Shown here: one piece after another, positions 47,649 to 59,800 of the stretch | Numbering within the stretch: the stretch's first letter is position 1 | Layout: each line of letters opens with the position of its first letter | NCBI GenBank assembly: GCA_030867875.1 | Contig: JAOWCC010000064.1 | Location: 39,144,802 to 39,208,801, forward strand | Reading direction: 5' to 3' | Length of the DNA stretch: 64,000 nucleotides | DNA from: Actinernus sp. WN-2022 | Taxonomy: Eukaryota; Cnidaria; Anthozoa; Actiniaria; Actinernidae | Translations under genes and position numbers: made by a program | Notes under the pieces: generated by a model | The model's input: the letters and a program-made list of their open reading frames with translations, nothing else | What the model was told of the DNA's origin: nothing | Databases searched by the model: none

Positions 47649-49096
47649 ACCCTAATACTTGGATGAATATTCCTAAACAAAATCCCTTAACAATGAGTGT
47701 ACAATCTAGCATATAGGGCGTGCTATACGACCTCTACGATGACTAACAAACAAGTACGTCATTGCCAAACATACGTTCATCTTTTGTATCAGCAATTTCG
47801 TAAACGAAAAATGGACCGAGACCAGTATGTAAATTTATTCGAATTAAAAATTCATCACAAAAAATCACATCAAAATTAGTGAATCAATATTAACGAGGTG
47901 GCGAGCCTTCAAAAATCACAATAAGAGAGCTCTGTAAATGGTTTGGGGGTCCCCTCAATCCAAATATTGAACTCTTATTTTTGTGATTTTAAAAAGCTTG
48001 CTATTCAGTTCTTATTTACTCAGTAAACATACTAATTTCAGTTCTATTCAGTTCTTATTTACTCAAACATCTTCAAACTCAGTAAACATACTAATTGCGA
48101 TGTGATCTTTTGTGGTGGAGTTTATACAATTTCTATTTTATTTACACACTCAGTCCCAGGCCTTTATTAGTTTGCCAAATGGCTAATAAAACGTTTGTAA
48201 AAGGACAGCGCTGAATAACGTAATGCGCGGGGACTAAGGACGAGTGCAGCGTTTTCACAAATGGCGGCAATATTAACATTTAGCGAATACCTTCATGTTT
48301 TCTGCGAAGAATAAGAGTTTAATGGCAAGGATAAGCTTCAATTACTCAGACCATTTTCTGAAATAGTGTAGTGTTTTGAATGTTTTGAATAGTGTAGTTT
48401 ACACTGGAATAAAATGTACTACAAGCACGAGAGATTGGATCGCCACAAGATAGTGTTTACGGCAAAATAGCCGCCGATTTACACGTCAACTCGCGCATGC
48501 GCCCTCATTGTCCAGCTCTGTCCTGTAAAAGCATAAGAGTAAGATTCAGATGCTGTAGTCTTAAGAGAAACCCCAAACTATAAATATTGATCAGTTTCTA
48601 CATACTTATGCAAGGTTCCAGATATGCTGTCATCAGGTAGAGCTAAAATACTAAAACTGATAAACAAATTGATAGTGACAGCACATCAAGAAGCCAGTGC
48701 ATAGACACTTATACTTTAGGCCCGCTTCAAACGACGAAATTTTCATGCGATTAAGTACCGCAGAAGAGGGGCGTCTGAATGCTGTCGCACATGTGGCACT
48801 GGAGCGGAGTCGATTCAAACTCTTTACGTGCGTCGAACTTACTGTAGGGATCTTGAAATTTATTTTGTACACGAAAGTTAAAATCTAGGCCAAAACTCCC
48901 AGTTCGCTACGATCGATTCAACGAATTACGTTCGCCGTCTGAATCAGTCAGTCTCTCCAACGTCGAAATTAATGGATAAAAAACGCATAAAAAGTTCACC
49001 ATCTGAAACGGGCTTTAGCTATAAATCACTGACCTCATAAGGCAATAACAAACGTAACACAGCCTGCAAGCAAGGACACCTTTCATCAGCAGGGCA
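47649..49096. other. No gene recognised
   Basis: Intergenic DNA. A short direct repeat of TTCAGTTCTTATTTACTC occurs near 48005 and 48047. Confidence 0.4.
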
Positions 49097-50291
49097 TAGG
49101 TGGAATGGTAGGTAGTAAGGAAATGGAATGGTAGGTAGTACGGAAATGGAGGGTAGTGCAGAAATGGAATGGCAGATAGTGCAGAAATGGAATGGTAGGT
49201 AGTGCAGAAATGGAATGGTAGGTAGTGCAGAAATGGAATGATAGGTAGTACGGAAATGGAATGGTAGGTAGTACAGAAATGGAATGGTAGGTAGTACAGA
49301 AATGGAATGGTAGGTAGTACGGAAATGGAATAGTAGGTAGTACAGAAATGGAATGATAGGTAGTACGGAAATGAATGGTAGGTAGTTCAGAACTAGAATG
49401 GTAGGTAGTACAGAAATGCAATGGTAGGTAGTACGGAAATGGAATAGTAGGTAGTGCAGAAATGGAATGGTAGGTAGTACGGAAATGGAATGGTAGGTAG
49501 TACGGAAATGGAATAGTAGGTAGTGCAGAAATGGAATGGTAGGTAGTGCAGAAATGGAATGGTAGGTAGTACGGAAATGGAATGGTAGGTAGTACGGAAA
49601 TGGAATAGTAGGTAGTGCAGAAATGGAATGGTAGGTAGTTCAGAAATGGAATGGTAGGTAGTACGGAAATGGAATGGTAGGTAGTGCAGAAATGGAATGG
49701 TAGGTAGTGCAGAAATGGAATGGTAGGTAGTTCAGAAATGGAATGGTAGGTAGTACGGAAATGGAATGGTAGGTAGTGCAGAAATGGAATGGTAGGTAGT
49801 ACGGAAATGGAATGGTAGGTAGTACGGAAATGGAATGGTAGGTAGTGCAGAAATGGAATGGTAGGTAGTACGGAAATGGAATAGTAGGTAGTGCAGAAAT
49901 GGAATGGTAGGTAGTGCAGAAATGGAATGGTAGGTAGTACGGAAATGGAATGGTAGGTAGTTCAGAAATGGAATGGTAGGTAGTACGGAAATGGAATGGT
50001 AGGTAGTACGGAAATGGAATGGTAGGTAGTGCAGAAATGGAATGGTAGGTAGTTCAGAAATGGAATGGTAGGTAGTACGGAAATGGAATGGTAGGTAGTG
50101 CAGAAATGGAATGGTAGGTAGTACGGAAATGGAATGGTAGGTAGTGCAGAAATGGAATGGTAGGTAGTGCAGAAATGGAATGGTAGGTAGTACGGAAATG
50201 GAATGGTAGGTAGTTCAGAAATGGAATGGTAGGTAGTGCAGAAATGGAATGGTAGGTAGTACGGAAATGGAATGGTAGGTAGTGCAGAAAT
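49097..50291. repeat. 23-bp minisatellite, about 52 copies
   Basis: The unit GAAATGGAATGGTAGGTAG plus a variable TACG, TGCA or TTCA junction is repeated over 1.2 kb with little divergence. The Tyr/Phe/Pro-rich frames it produces on the minus strand are repeat translations. It lies about 400 bp 3' of the receptor gene A stop codon. Confidence 0.95.
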
Positions 50292-50692
50292 GGATAGAAA
50301 ACGAAACACCGGCAATGAGATTAGGAGTATAGCAATGTTGGAAAAATATGAGATTGAGTTAAAGAGAAAAGTGACAATAAAAAAAGTATCTTCTTGGCAG
50401 CCGGCTATCATTAAAAGTATGTTTGCCATGATGGGTAAGGCCAGACATAAAATACATGTAAGAAGAGAAGATATATTTAAAAAAATAAATGGAGGGAAAT
50501 TAGGAACCTTGAATAAGAAAAAAACGGCAGCATAAAACGTAGAAAATGTGCAAAACATAAAGAAAGCGATAAGGTCTGATGACTATGAAGATAGGTTTGG
50601 TAACCAGTGCACGTTCCACATTCCAATACATCCACCATTCCCCTGTGTCCAACTAACCCCGCTAAAGCGCAAGCGTGTTAAAGATCAACACT

Positions 50693-50896
50693 TTACATGC
50701 TCTGCACATTATTATAGGAGATGTCCTCACGGCGTGGCAGGTTACCATACACAGGTTCTGGTTCTGGCTGCTGCTGGAACTGACTGATATCTGCGTACGC
50801 AGTGTCTTGGTATGGCATTGGCCGATTGGCTGGTTGGAAGTCTGCAGCCTCAGGGGCACTGAAGTCTGCTAGTTCAGCGTAAATGAGTTCGCCAGG
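50693..50896 (-). CDS. Gene A last exon: ITIM-like C-terminal tail
   Basis: 204 nt from a phase-0 acceptor (TATTGCAG) to TAA at 50693-50695. Motifs: LIYAEL, TAYADI, PVYGNL, ISYNNV. YGNL-x7-YNNV has ITAM-like spacing, but V replaces the final L/I. Confidence 0.9.
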   Translation of the reverse strand, partial: PGELIYAELADFSAPEAADFQPANRPMPYQDTAYADISQFQQQPEPEPVYGNLPRREDISYNNVQSM

Positions 50897-53800
50897 CTGC
50901 AATAGGTAGGTAAGCACAGACGTCAAGTGAGGTAAAGATTAGTTGTCAAATCTCTAGTGAGGGCAGTTCCCCATTTTGACTTCAAATACTATTTCATATT
51001 AAATGACCCTTCAAATACTATTTCATATTAAATGACCCTCCAATCAAATATGTGTATTAAGAACAGCTACCTCACACTGGACAGTTTACACGAGCTGTTC
51101 ACGCTATTGTGTTTATTGATTGCAAGATTACTTGTTTGGTATAATAAAACACTTATAGGATTCATACTCGCCCAATGTGGCAAAAACAGGTCCTCGGTGT
51201 TATTTCAACGCAAAGAAAGTGATAAAATAATTTTGAGAGAGGAAAGGAGGGCCTGCAGCCGTCCTTTTACATTTTCATTTCCCGTTCAGATTCTGAACGG
51301 GAAATACTGATTGGTCATTTAGCTGTCATAGCTGTCATGTGCTACGAAATGTTGCACATTTCCTCCTGCGAACTGCACGAGTGATAAATGGCGCCGATAA
51401 GCGATGGTCAGTAGCGATGGTATGTTAAGAGAACAGATCGAGCCATTGAGCGTTCATTCAGAAAAGAATTTAGAATAACAAAAGCAGGACTAGCAATGAA
51501 TAGTCTACATTTGTACTTTCTAGGCGAGATGTTTTGGCGGTAAAAGCCTTATTTTCCAACTGTTTGCCGTGGCAAGTCAAGCCAGACAGGATGTAGCGCT
51601 TCTGTAGTATTTGTCCTATTTACAAAGCATTGTGAAGGACTAGTTAATCGAAGCGAAAGACATGGGACTAAAAGCCATCTCCCTCTACAATGTGGACGTA
51701 GAAAGAAAGAAATTACGGAGATCCCTGAAGTAATTTTGGCTTCTTCTGAGGCTGTTCTAGTTAAATAGTTCAAGTACACGAAGGAAAAACTGAGCGACTT
51801 TATAATTATAGAGGCCGTGGTCGTGGATGAATCCCACACTGTAGAGACTTGGACAGGAACAATAAAGGTAAAAACAATGAACTGTGCAAAGTTTTGAGTA
51901 GATATTTTATATACCGATAAAGTTTAATACGAGCTCACAAAGTTCGATTGACATGTTTTAATAATTATTACGGGGAATAATTCAAATTTCAGTAAGATGG
52001 CGGCAGGCGCTAATTTTCTCATGCGGCTCGCTCCGCTCGCATCGGAACGAACTCGCTTCGCTTGCAAGACGTACATTTTGGGGTCTCTCTCCTTTAAAGC
52101 GCCTGTTCTGTGGGCTAGGAAAATATTTATGCCTCGACTTTACATCTACTTAAATATTTTGCCATACTTTACTCGGATGAATCCAATAGGTGTATGATAT
52201 TGGAATGGAGTTAGAAGAAGTACTGTAATTTACCTGGGAACTTGTTTTCGACGCCGAGTTAGGGTACGTTGTATGGTTCGGGTTAGGATATGTGCTAGAG
52301 ATTGGGTTTGAAGTCTATTGAGCGAGTCTTGTCATTAGGAGCGCATGCTCAGCGTTAAATAAATGCAATAGAGACTTGGTTGCACATGCACAGAAGAAAT
52401 AAAAACCTTTTTCTTCTTGGTCTTGTCAACCGCGGCATACGTTGGCATATCATCCTGTCGTCTGTTCTTCTTCGACATATCGACAGCAGCGTATGTTGCG
52501 ATTCCTCCTTCTGCACCTTCACCCAGATTAGCCATAGCGGCACGATGATCAGCATTGTCATATTGATCTCCACTGTATTCATTCAAGCCTCTGAAACCAC
52601 AATGTTATATCATTACAAATATATCCTAGTTTGTACTAGCCTGCTAGCCGGCTCTCCGTTGTGTTAAAAAAAAGGTAATAATGCGCGAGGTAATAATGGC
52701 ATCAAGAGAAACACAAAATGCGGTAGAAGCGAAAAAGAACACCGGAGAGCCGGCTAGTTAAGTTTGTTCTAAAATGTATGTACATATATATACGTTTATG
52801 TATACATATAAATATGCCTACTGAAAATGTATTTTCGACAACATCCCATGTTTTACTGAAGTGAACTTTGGCGTGATTTTACATGCGGGCACTTACAGCA
52901 TATGTGTATAAATAGTATTACTGTGTATTTGTGCGTTATGGCATGTACGCCTGCTTTTACTCCTCACACACTACTTGCTACATTAACTGTTGTGGACACA
53001 ACACTCAACTCACGTTGGTCTTTAAGGAGGGAGGAAAACAGGAAAACACGGAGAAAACCCTCGAATGCAGACAAGGAATCAACAACAAACTTAACTCACA
53101 TACGGCCCAATATACCTGTACACAAAAATATATAATTAATATCAACCTCTCTAAACATTGACAGAACATACCCATTTCTTCTTGACCTTTGACTGCCACC
53201 TGTTAAACGACAATAAGTACAACTGTGAGACCGTTAAGTTACTACACGCTGTGTCAGATATCTATAACTGAGCAGGAAATAAGGAGCTGTTACACTAGGC
53301 GATGGAAGTTATCTCGCAATGTTGCTGCGACACAAGTTGCATGAGGGGTGTTACACTGTACAACAGTAAAAGAAAAGGTTTTTTTTGCGAACAATGAGAA
53401 AAAATGTAACACATCATTTGAGCAATAATCCGCAATCGATCCGTGGACCGATCTGGCCAATCCATATTTTCCAAGCTGTCTTCATGCAGTAAAAGGGCCT
53501 TTTGCAGGAATGCAATCACGTGGTTGTACTTGGGCTCGGTTTCAGCCGTTGGGGTGTCGTTTCTCCAAAGCCTCCCCCCACTAACGGCTGGGCGCGCGGT
53601 CAACACACCGTATCCATGACGTAATCTGATTAACTTCAATATTATTCATTTATTTGCGTGTAGCGTAGGATCGATTCCGCGTAAACTGGAATTCTTTAAA
53701 CTAAAACTCCAAGTGTGAAATTAATTCGACGTAGGTTAAGGTTTTATTTAATACCTGTTATTATTAGCTCTCATGTTCACAGTCCAAGTTTTCAAGGAAA

Positions 53801-56800
53801 GCCCGGCTGTTGAGAAACCAGGCTACTTTATTTGCGGAACTCTGAGCTAGAGTCGAGTATTCCCGCTTAGTACTTGTGTAGAGTATGTCTTGGAGACATA
53901 AATTGTACAAACTTAGTACATAGGACTTGAAGAATTGTAAAACTCATTTGATGCAGCGATTTTCAAGTAAATTGTGTTGCAGAGTTAAACGCGTAAACAT
54001 GGCCTGCGTCAGACGTGATTTCCTCTCTTCTATATATAAACTCTTTTAATATGGACTCGTCAGTCTTTTCTTCTCCGATAAAGGCAGCACTAATTTTCTT
54101 TGAAGTAAGAATAGCCGGGCTACCTTGGTCTTGCATCGGTAAAGTTAAATGAGAAATGACTGAACATTGCGAGCTTCGCGACCTTTCAGCTGACGGTTTC
54201 CCAAGTGACTTCCAGAGCCAGTGCATTTACTGACAAAGTGTCTGCACCCGAAAACTAACTCTCTTACTGCTTCTTTGTGCGAATCCTTGAATTCTTCAAA
54301 ACCAAACTTTTCCAGAGCAAATTTAAACGCATTTTGGAACAGCAATCGAAAGCCTTTGGTCCGGCTTCCAAAAGTTTACAATGCAAATTATGCAAATCAA
54401 TTTAGCGACAGCAATTTAGTGGAAAGTTTTTGATTGGCTAAAACCCGACAATGTCTCAGCTCGCGCGCCCAGCCGTGAGTGGGGAGAGGATCGCGGTCTC
54501 ACCGAAACCCCCACGACTGGAAACCGAGCCTAGGTTGTACTGGGTTGCAAACAAATCTTAAGTAATATATTTAAAGGCACTTGTTGGCACTTGAGATCGG
54601 TAGTGTTATTAGCAAAAACCTGTTTGTAAATGCTATTTTCCACCTCCAATCGATTGTCGATCTTTCTAAAACAGCATTTTTAAAGATAGCTTGCCACCCA
54701 GCATCCATGGCAACGCCTTTCCCATGGGGATCACGAGCTCAATTCATTCGTTAACGAAGTATTATATCAGCACGTGACTGTTTGCTGCAAAAGGCCTATT
54801 TGAACCCTCACACAACTAGACTTAAAATAAATGTTAGGATTCCATGTCATCTCATTAGAGCAGTTTTCACATGACTGAGTGTTTTGGTTTTGCGTTTACT
54901 AAGCTGTCCTATTGGCTGAGAAAATAAACCAACCAATCAGATTCCGAAGTAAAACTAAACGCAAATTGGTTTTGGTTTTGTTTTGGTTTGTCATTGGCTC
55001 ACAGGAAATCCATTTATGAGTTACTTGTGATTACTTGCTCCTATGATTGGCTGGCTGTGGTAATTTGCGTTTGGTCTTTCGACGCTCATATGAAATTGAT
55101 TTCGCTCTAAATCCACCAAACTAAGATCACTTACTCTAATGCATGCCACTTACTCAGTTTTTGGAATGATAATCAGCAACTGAAGTTCACCTCCCCCCAC
55201 CCCCAAGTAATATTTTGCGATTGACCACACGCCGTCTGGGTCCGGTTGTTCGAAGCCCAATTCAGTTAATCCAGGATTAGGGCAATCTTTAGTTCAATTT
55301 GCTTATTTGTGAACTACATATTCGTGGTTAAAAACTTATTTCTTGAGGATAAAAAACAGGTACTTGTCTACTTGTCTTGTTAGATTTGGAAACAAATACC
55401 TTCTACCGAGAGAACCAAAATTAATCCAGGATTAGCGCAAATCGGGCTTCGAACAACTGGGCCCTGGACATTAGTATAGGTGACGTAGTATAGGTGACGT
55501 AGTATAGGTATGAGCCGCACTTGTACTGTAGAAAGTAAACTACTTTCAATATATCACACCTACAAATGTGTAATGCTGCAGTGATTAATGTCGTAGTGAT
55601 TTATAGAGCGAGTCTCGTGTGAGGCACAACAATACGGCATGTCCGTAGCCTTACTGTAACCGTGCTGTAACCTACTGTACCATAACTCTGTAATTTGATT
55701 GGATCAGCAGGACAAAAACAATGGGAAACCATTTCAACGTCACGGCATGCCATACAATAAACGTACCCCAAGTCATTGCCGTGACATGCCCACTTGTATG
55801 TATATCTTAGCGCAAATTATATATGAATATATATTCAAATGCGCTTCACAACATTATTCTTTTGTGATACAGGCTACCATTGTGGCACAATGTGCTTCCG
55901 TGAAGTTTACAATCAATCAATCAATCAGACTGTTTTATGTATACGCTACTGACTGTTTTAAAGTATTATTATTTGAAGAATGCACATCATGTCAGCTACT
56001 CCCCTTTCTCCCAACAAAAAAGCACTCCACATGGGTGCAAACAATATTTACCTTTGCCCTGTAGCCTCTTTTTCCAAATTAGAACCCCCATCATGGTCAC
56101 ACCAAGCACTACAAGCAAAGCCACCCCAATAGAAATTCCTATAATCGTCATACCAGAGCCTGAATCTTCACCTGTCTGCTTACCCTTAGTAGGTCCTGAA
56201 AAAGGTAAGATTATGACCTGTCACAGAGACGTTATTGATGTGAGCAAACAATAACAACGACCTGACCTTTATTTAAACACAGTGATACATTCCGCGGTGC
56301 TGCTTTTCAAGTAGCCCGTGGGAATGCAGATTAAACTATGATAAGCTAACTAAAGTTAACTAATATCACTGATTATGTGTAATTGTCATTGCAATTATTA
56401 ACACTAAGATAAAATTATAGGATAAATGCTAATGCTAATACAAATAAATATCGATTAAAGTAATAGTACAATGAATGGTTCAATTTATAACATTAGTAAA
56501 GCTATTTAGGGAGTTCTTAAAAGCACCACTGCAACTAAAACTCTTTTGAAGTACTCGCGCTTAGGATATGGAATAGAATAATTGGATTTGTTGTGGATTT
56601 ATCTATTGTATCCACATAAATATAAACATAACATGGCAGTATGCTATTCCTGAATTTCATGCACTCTTTCTAATTGTTGCCAATTACTTTGCAGGAACGT
56701 TCTAATTTATGTTTTTTAACGCAAATAACCACGTGGAAAACGTCTGAACTCAGCTGCACAAGTTCGTTTCACCAAACTAGCCTTACCTCGGGATCACACG

Positions 56801-59800
56801 GAGATCAACTGTTAGGAGTCTAAGATGGGCACTACTCACGTAGTTAACCTAGAGTTAATGAGTGGTTATCACATCATTTATGATCAAATTTCTCTCGTTT
56901 GAAAAAATTGTCTATGTATCTCTTGAATACATACCTTCTGTCGAGGTAGTCTTCACTGTAATAGAGCACGCCCAAACACCACTCTTAACACTCTCTCCAT
57001 ACTCATTTGATGCTGTAACAAGCAACTTGTACATCGTTCCAAGCATGAGATCTTGTACAGTATACCTTAGTGTTGAAGTGTCTGTAATATTATGAACCAT
57101 GATCCAGTTTGAAGACTTGTCATTCTTATAATAAATCGTATATCTCAGGATAGCACCTCCATTATCGTCAGGTGTGTTCCATTCTAACTCAACTGATGTC
57201 TCTTTTGTTTCAGAAAGGTGACATGTAACATTAGGTGCTGTAGGAGGACCTGATAAACACATGGAAAAATATAATAAATATTAATAGCACCTCGGTTGAA
57301 AACAATGTTTGCTCTCAAATGTTCCCTGTAGATGTCTAAATATGTCGCTGAGTTTCTGTCCTGTAAATTGTACACTAGATATCAGTTACAGACCAAGTCT
57401 CCTATCCATAAAATGTTTTTGAGCTTCCCGTGATCTGCCATCTTGGATTTTGTGACGTCACAGTGTTGCCCCTATGGCCTATTGTTACACAACAAAAGAG
57501 CTATTGTTTTCACTAAGCCTGTGCCATTTTTTTTGTTTTTGTCTGTGTTGTTGTTCTCTCCGACGTCCGTAGGAAAAACGAATTGTTCACTCTTTGATTC
57601 ATCCTCGTTTACTTCATATTGTGACTAACTTATTTGACGCCACGTTTTACTTGTTTTCTTCCAAATTTGAATCCAAACGAAAACTATACCAGCTAACAGG
57701 GTTGTCAAGGCCAGGTCCTTACAAATTCCTCATTACACGAGGTGATAATTGAAACACACATGTAAAATCATCGTCTCTTTTCGTGTCTGTTAAGAAACCA
57801 AACGTCCTTGTGGTGAAATCCTTACAATACGTTGGAGTTCGTATAATGAACATGTGTTCTAAGATTTGATGTTTGATGTTTTCTCTGGACAGTTCTTATT
57901 TTACGAATTTCATCATTTTTTTTGTGCTTATTTCGGCATTAAACAGCTAGCAAACAAACAGTCCGGTGTAGCAGCGATTTCGCCTAGTGAATTCCTCGCC
58001 CCCCTCCAGCGATTTCGCCGCCCCCTACCCTCCAACCTTTTAAAAGGATATGAATACATTATTCTTTCTTTCTCATTATTACTGTAATGTATTGGACGTG
58101 GAGAATAGTAATGCAAAAAGCTATCAGTAATGTGTATAAAGGCATGCAATTCAATTTTATTCTAAAATTCACGTTTCTTCGACAAAATTCGTGTTGGTAG
58201 CTACGGTAAACGCTGCAATTTTCATTCGCGCGAGCAGTGCAACAAGAAACCCGACAAGGGATTCTGCAATCCGCCTACAATCTTCGTCAATCTTCTAATG
58301 ATTAGTTGTTAGTATTTCTTGCATGAAGCCAACATGTAGATGATGTAATTATTGTGGATACTTAAAGGTTTTGATAACCCGTAAATTCGCCTACTTTGAA
58401 AAGACTTTGCCGAAGTGTTTAGTACCGACTCGCGTGAAAACGTCCTGAATAAACAAGCTAATGAACTAATTAAGATCTAAAACGGCGGGAAGTTTTAAAA
58501 CGTACCTTAGCTTCTAGCGAGTGGAACTCATATTTGGAAACAACTGCCAAATAGCCTGATGATTTTTACATGCATGAAAACCATAATGAAGTTGACGTAA
58601 TTATCGTGGTATGTAAGTTATTATAACCCGCGTAATGCTCGCGTCGATCCATCTATTTTGAAATAACTTTGCCGAATAAAGGAGTGTTACCGACTCGCGT
58701 GCTTTGTTCTATTTTCAATTGAGCTAACGGCGCTTGTTAATTCGATAATTAGATTAGTTCTAACTAGGAAAACCTTTCTGGATAAACAGCTTGTTAACTT
58801 ATGAGAAGATAAAACGGCGGTAAGTTTTGCAATGTTCTAGCAGTGTAATTAACTCATAGCGAAATCGCTATGAAACCGGTTAAAGTTCGTTAATATTATT
58901 TGAGAAAAAAATGACAAAGCATCACCAATATTAATTATTAAATGCTAAGACAGCTGACATAGTTGTGAGTTGCGGCAGGTGAAACTGCCCGCGTAAAAAT
59001 TGAAGTAGCGCTAGCACATGTCAGATAGTTTCAAGCATCACCTTAAGCGGCCAGCTAAATTGGTGTCTACAAAAACAGTGCAGGAAAATACTTAGAGAGT
59101 GAGGGCGAGGTGATACAGGCAGTATTTTAATAAGTCATTTAACAAACCTTGTTTTTTGGTGGTGATATTCTGTGTGGCTGGATCCCCATAACCAACAACA
59201 TTCCTGGCGTACACCTTCACCACGTACTCAGTGTTCTTGATCAGTCCTGAGATGACAACTGAAGTAGTGTTCTTGATCAGTCCTGAGATGACAACTGAAG
59301 TACCCGTGCGTCCCTCTTGTGTTGTGATGACCTCCACCTTGTAGTCAATAACAGAACTTCCACCATTATCAGCAGGACTGGTCCACCTGACAGTTATAGA
59401 TGATGCTTTGATGTCACTCTCTTTGATTGTGATAGTTGGGGGACCAGGAGGAACTGGATTGGTAGAGAAATGAGGATTAATGATAATATTAACACATTTC
59501 TTCAATGATTTATAGCAAAAGAGCCATTTCAATATTGCATCATTTTTTTCAATTTGTAGATTCTATACTGCTAGTGAGACGAAAATGATAACAGTAAAGT
59601 ACATTTACGTGCAAAAATCTTAAGTGAACAAATATAGAAAGATTACGAAATCAGTTATTAAGCCTTAAACTGCTGCCACAAATTAAACAGAGGAAGCTAT
59701 CTATGCATCAATTACCAAACACAAGAAAGCACACAAAAAAATAATTATATAACTAATAGCATTAGTTTCTACATAGGCTCGTAATACTTAGTTGTAGGCT

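Noticed and set aside
49086..50558. Tyr/His/Phe/Pro-rich repeat proteins
   Set aside because: They are translations of the 23-bp minisatellite with no independent coding evidence.
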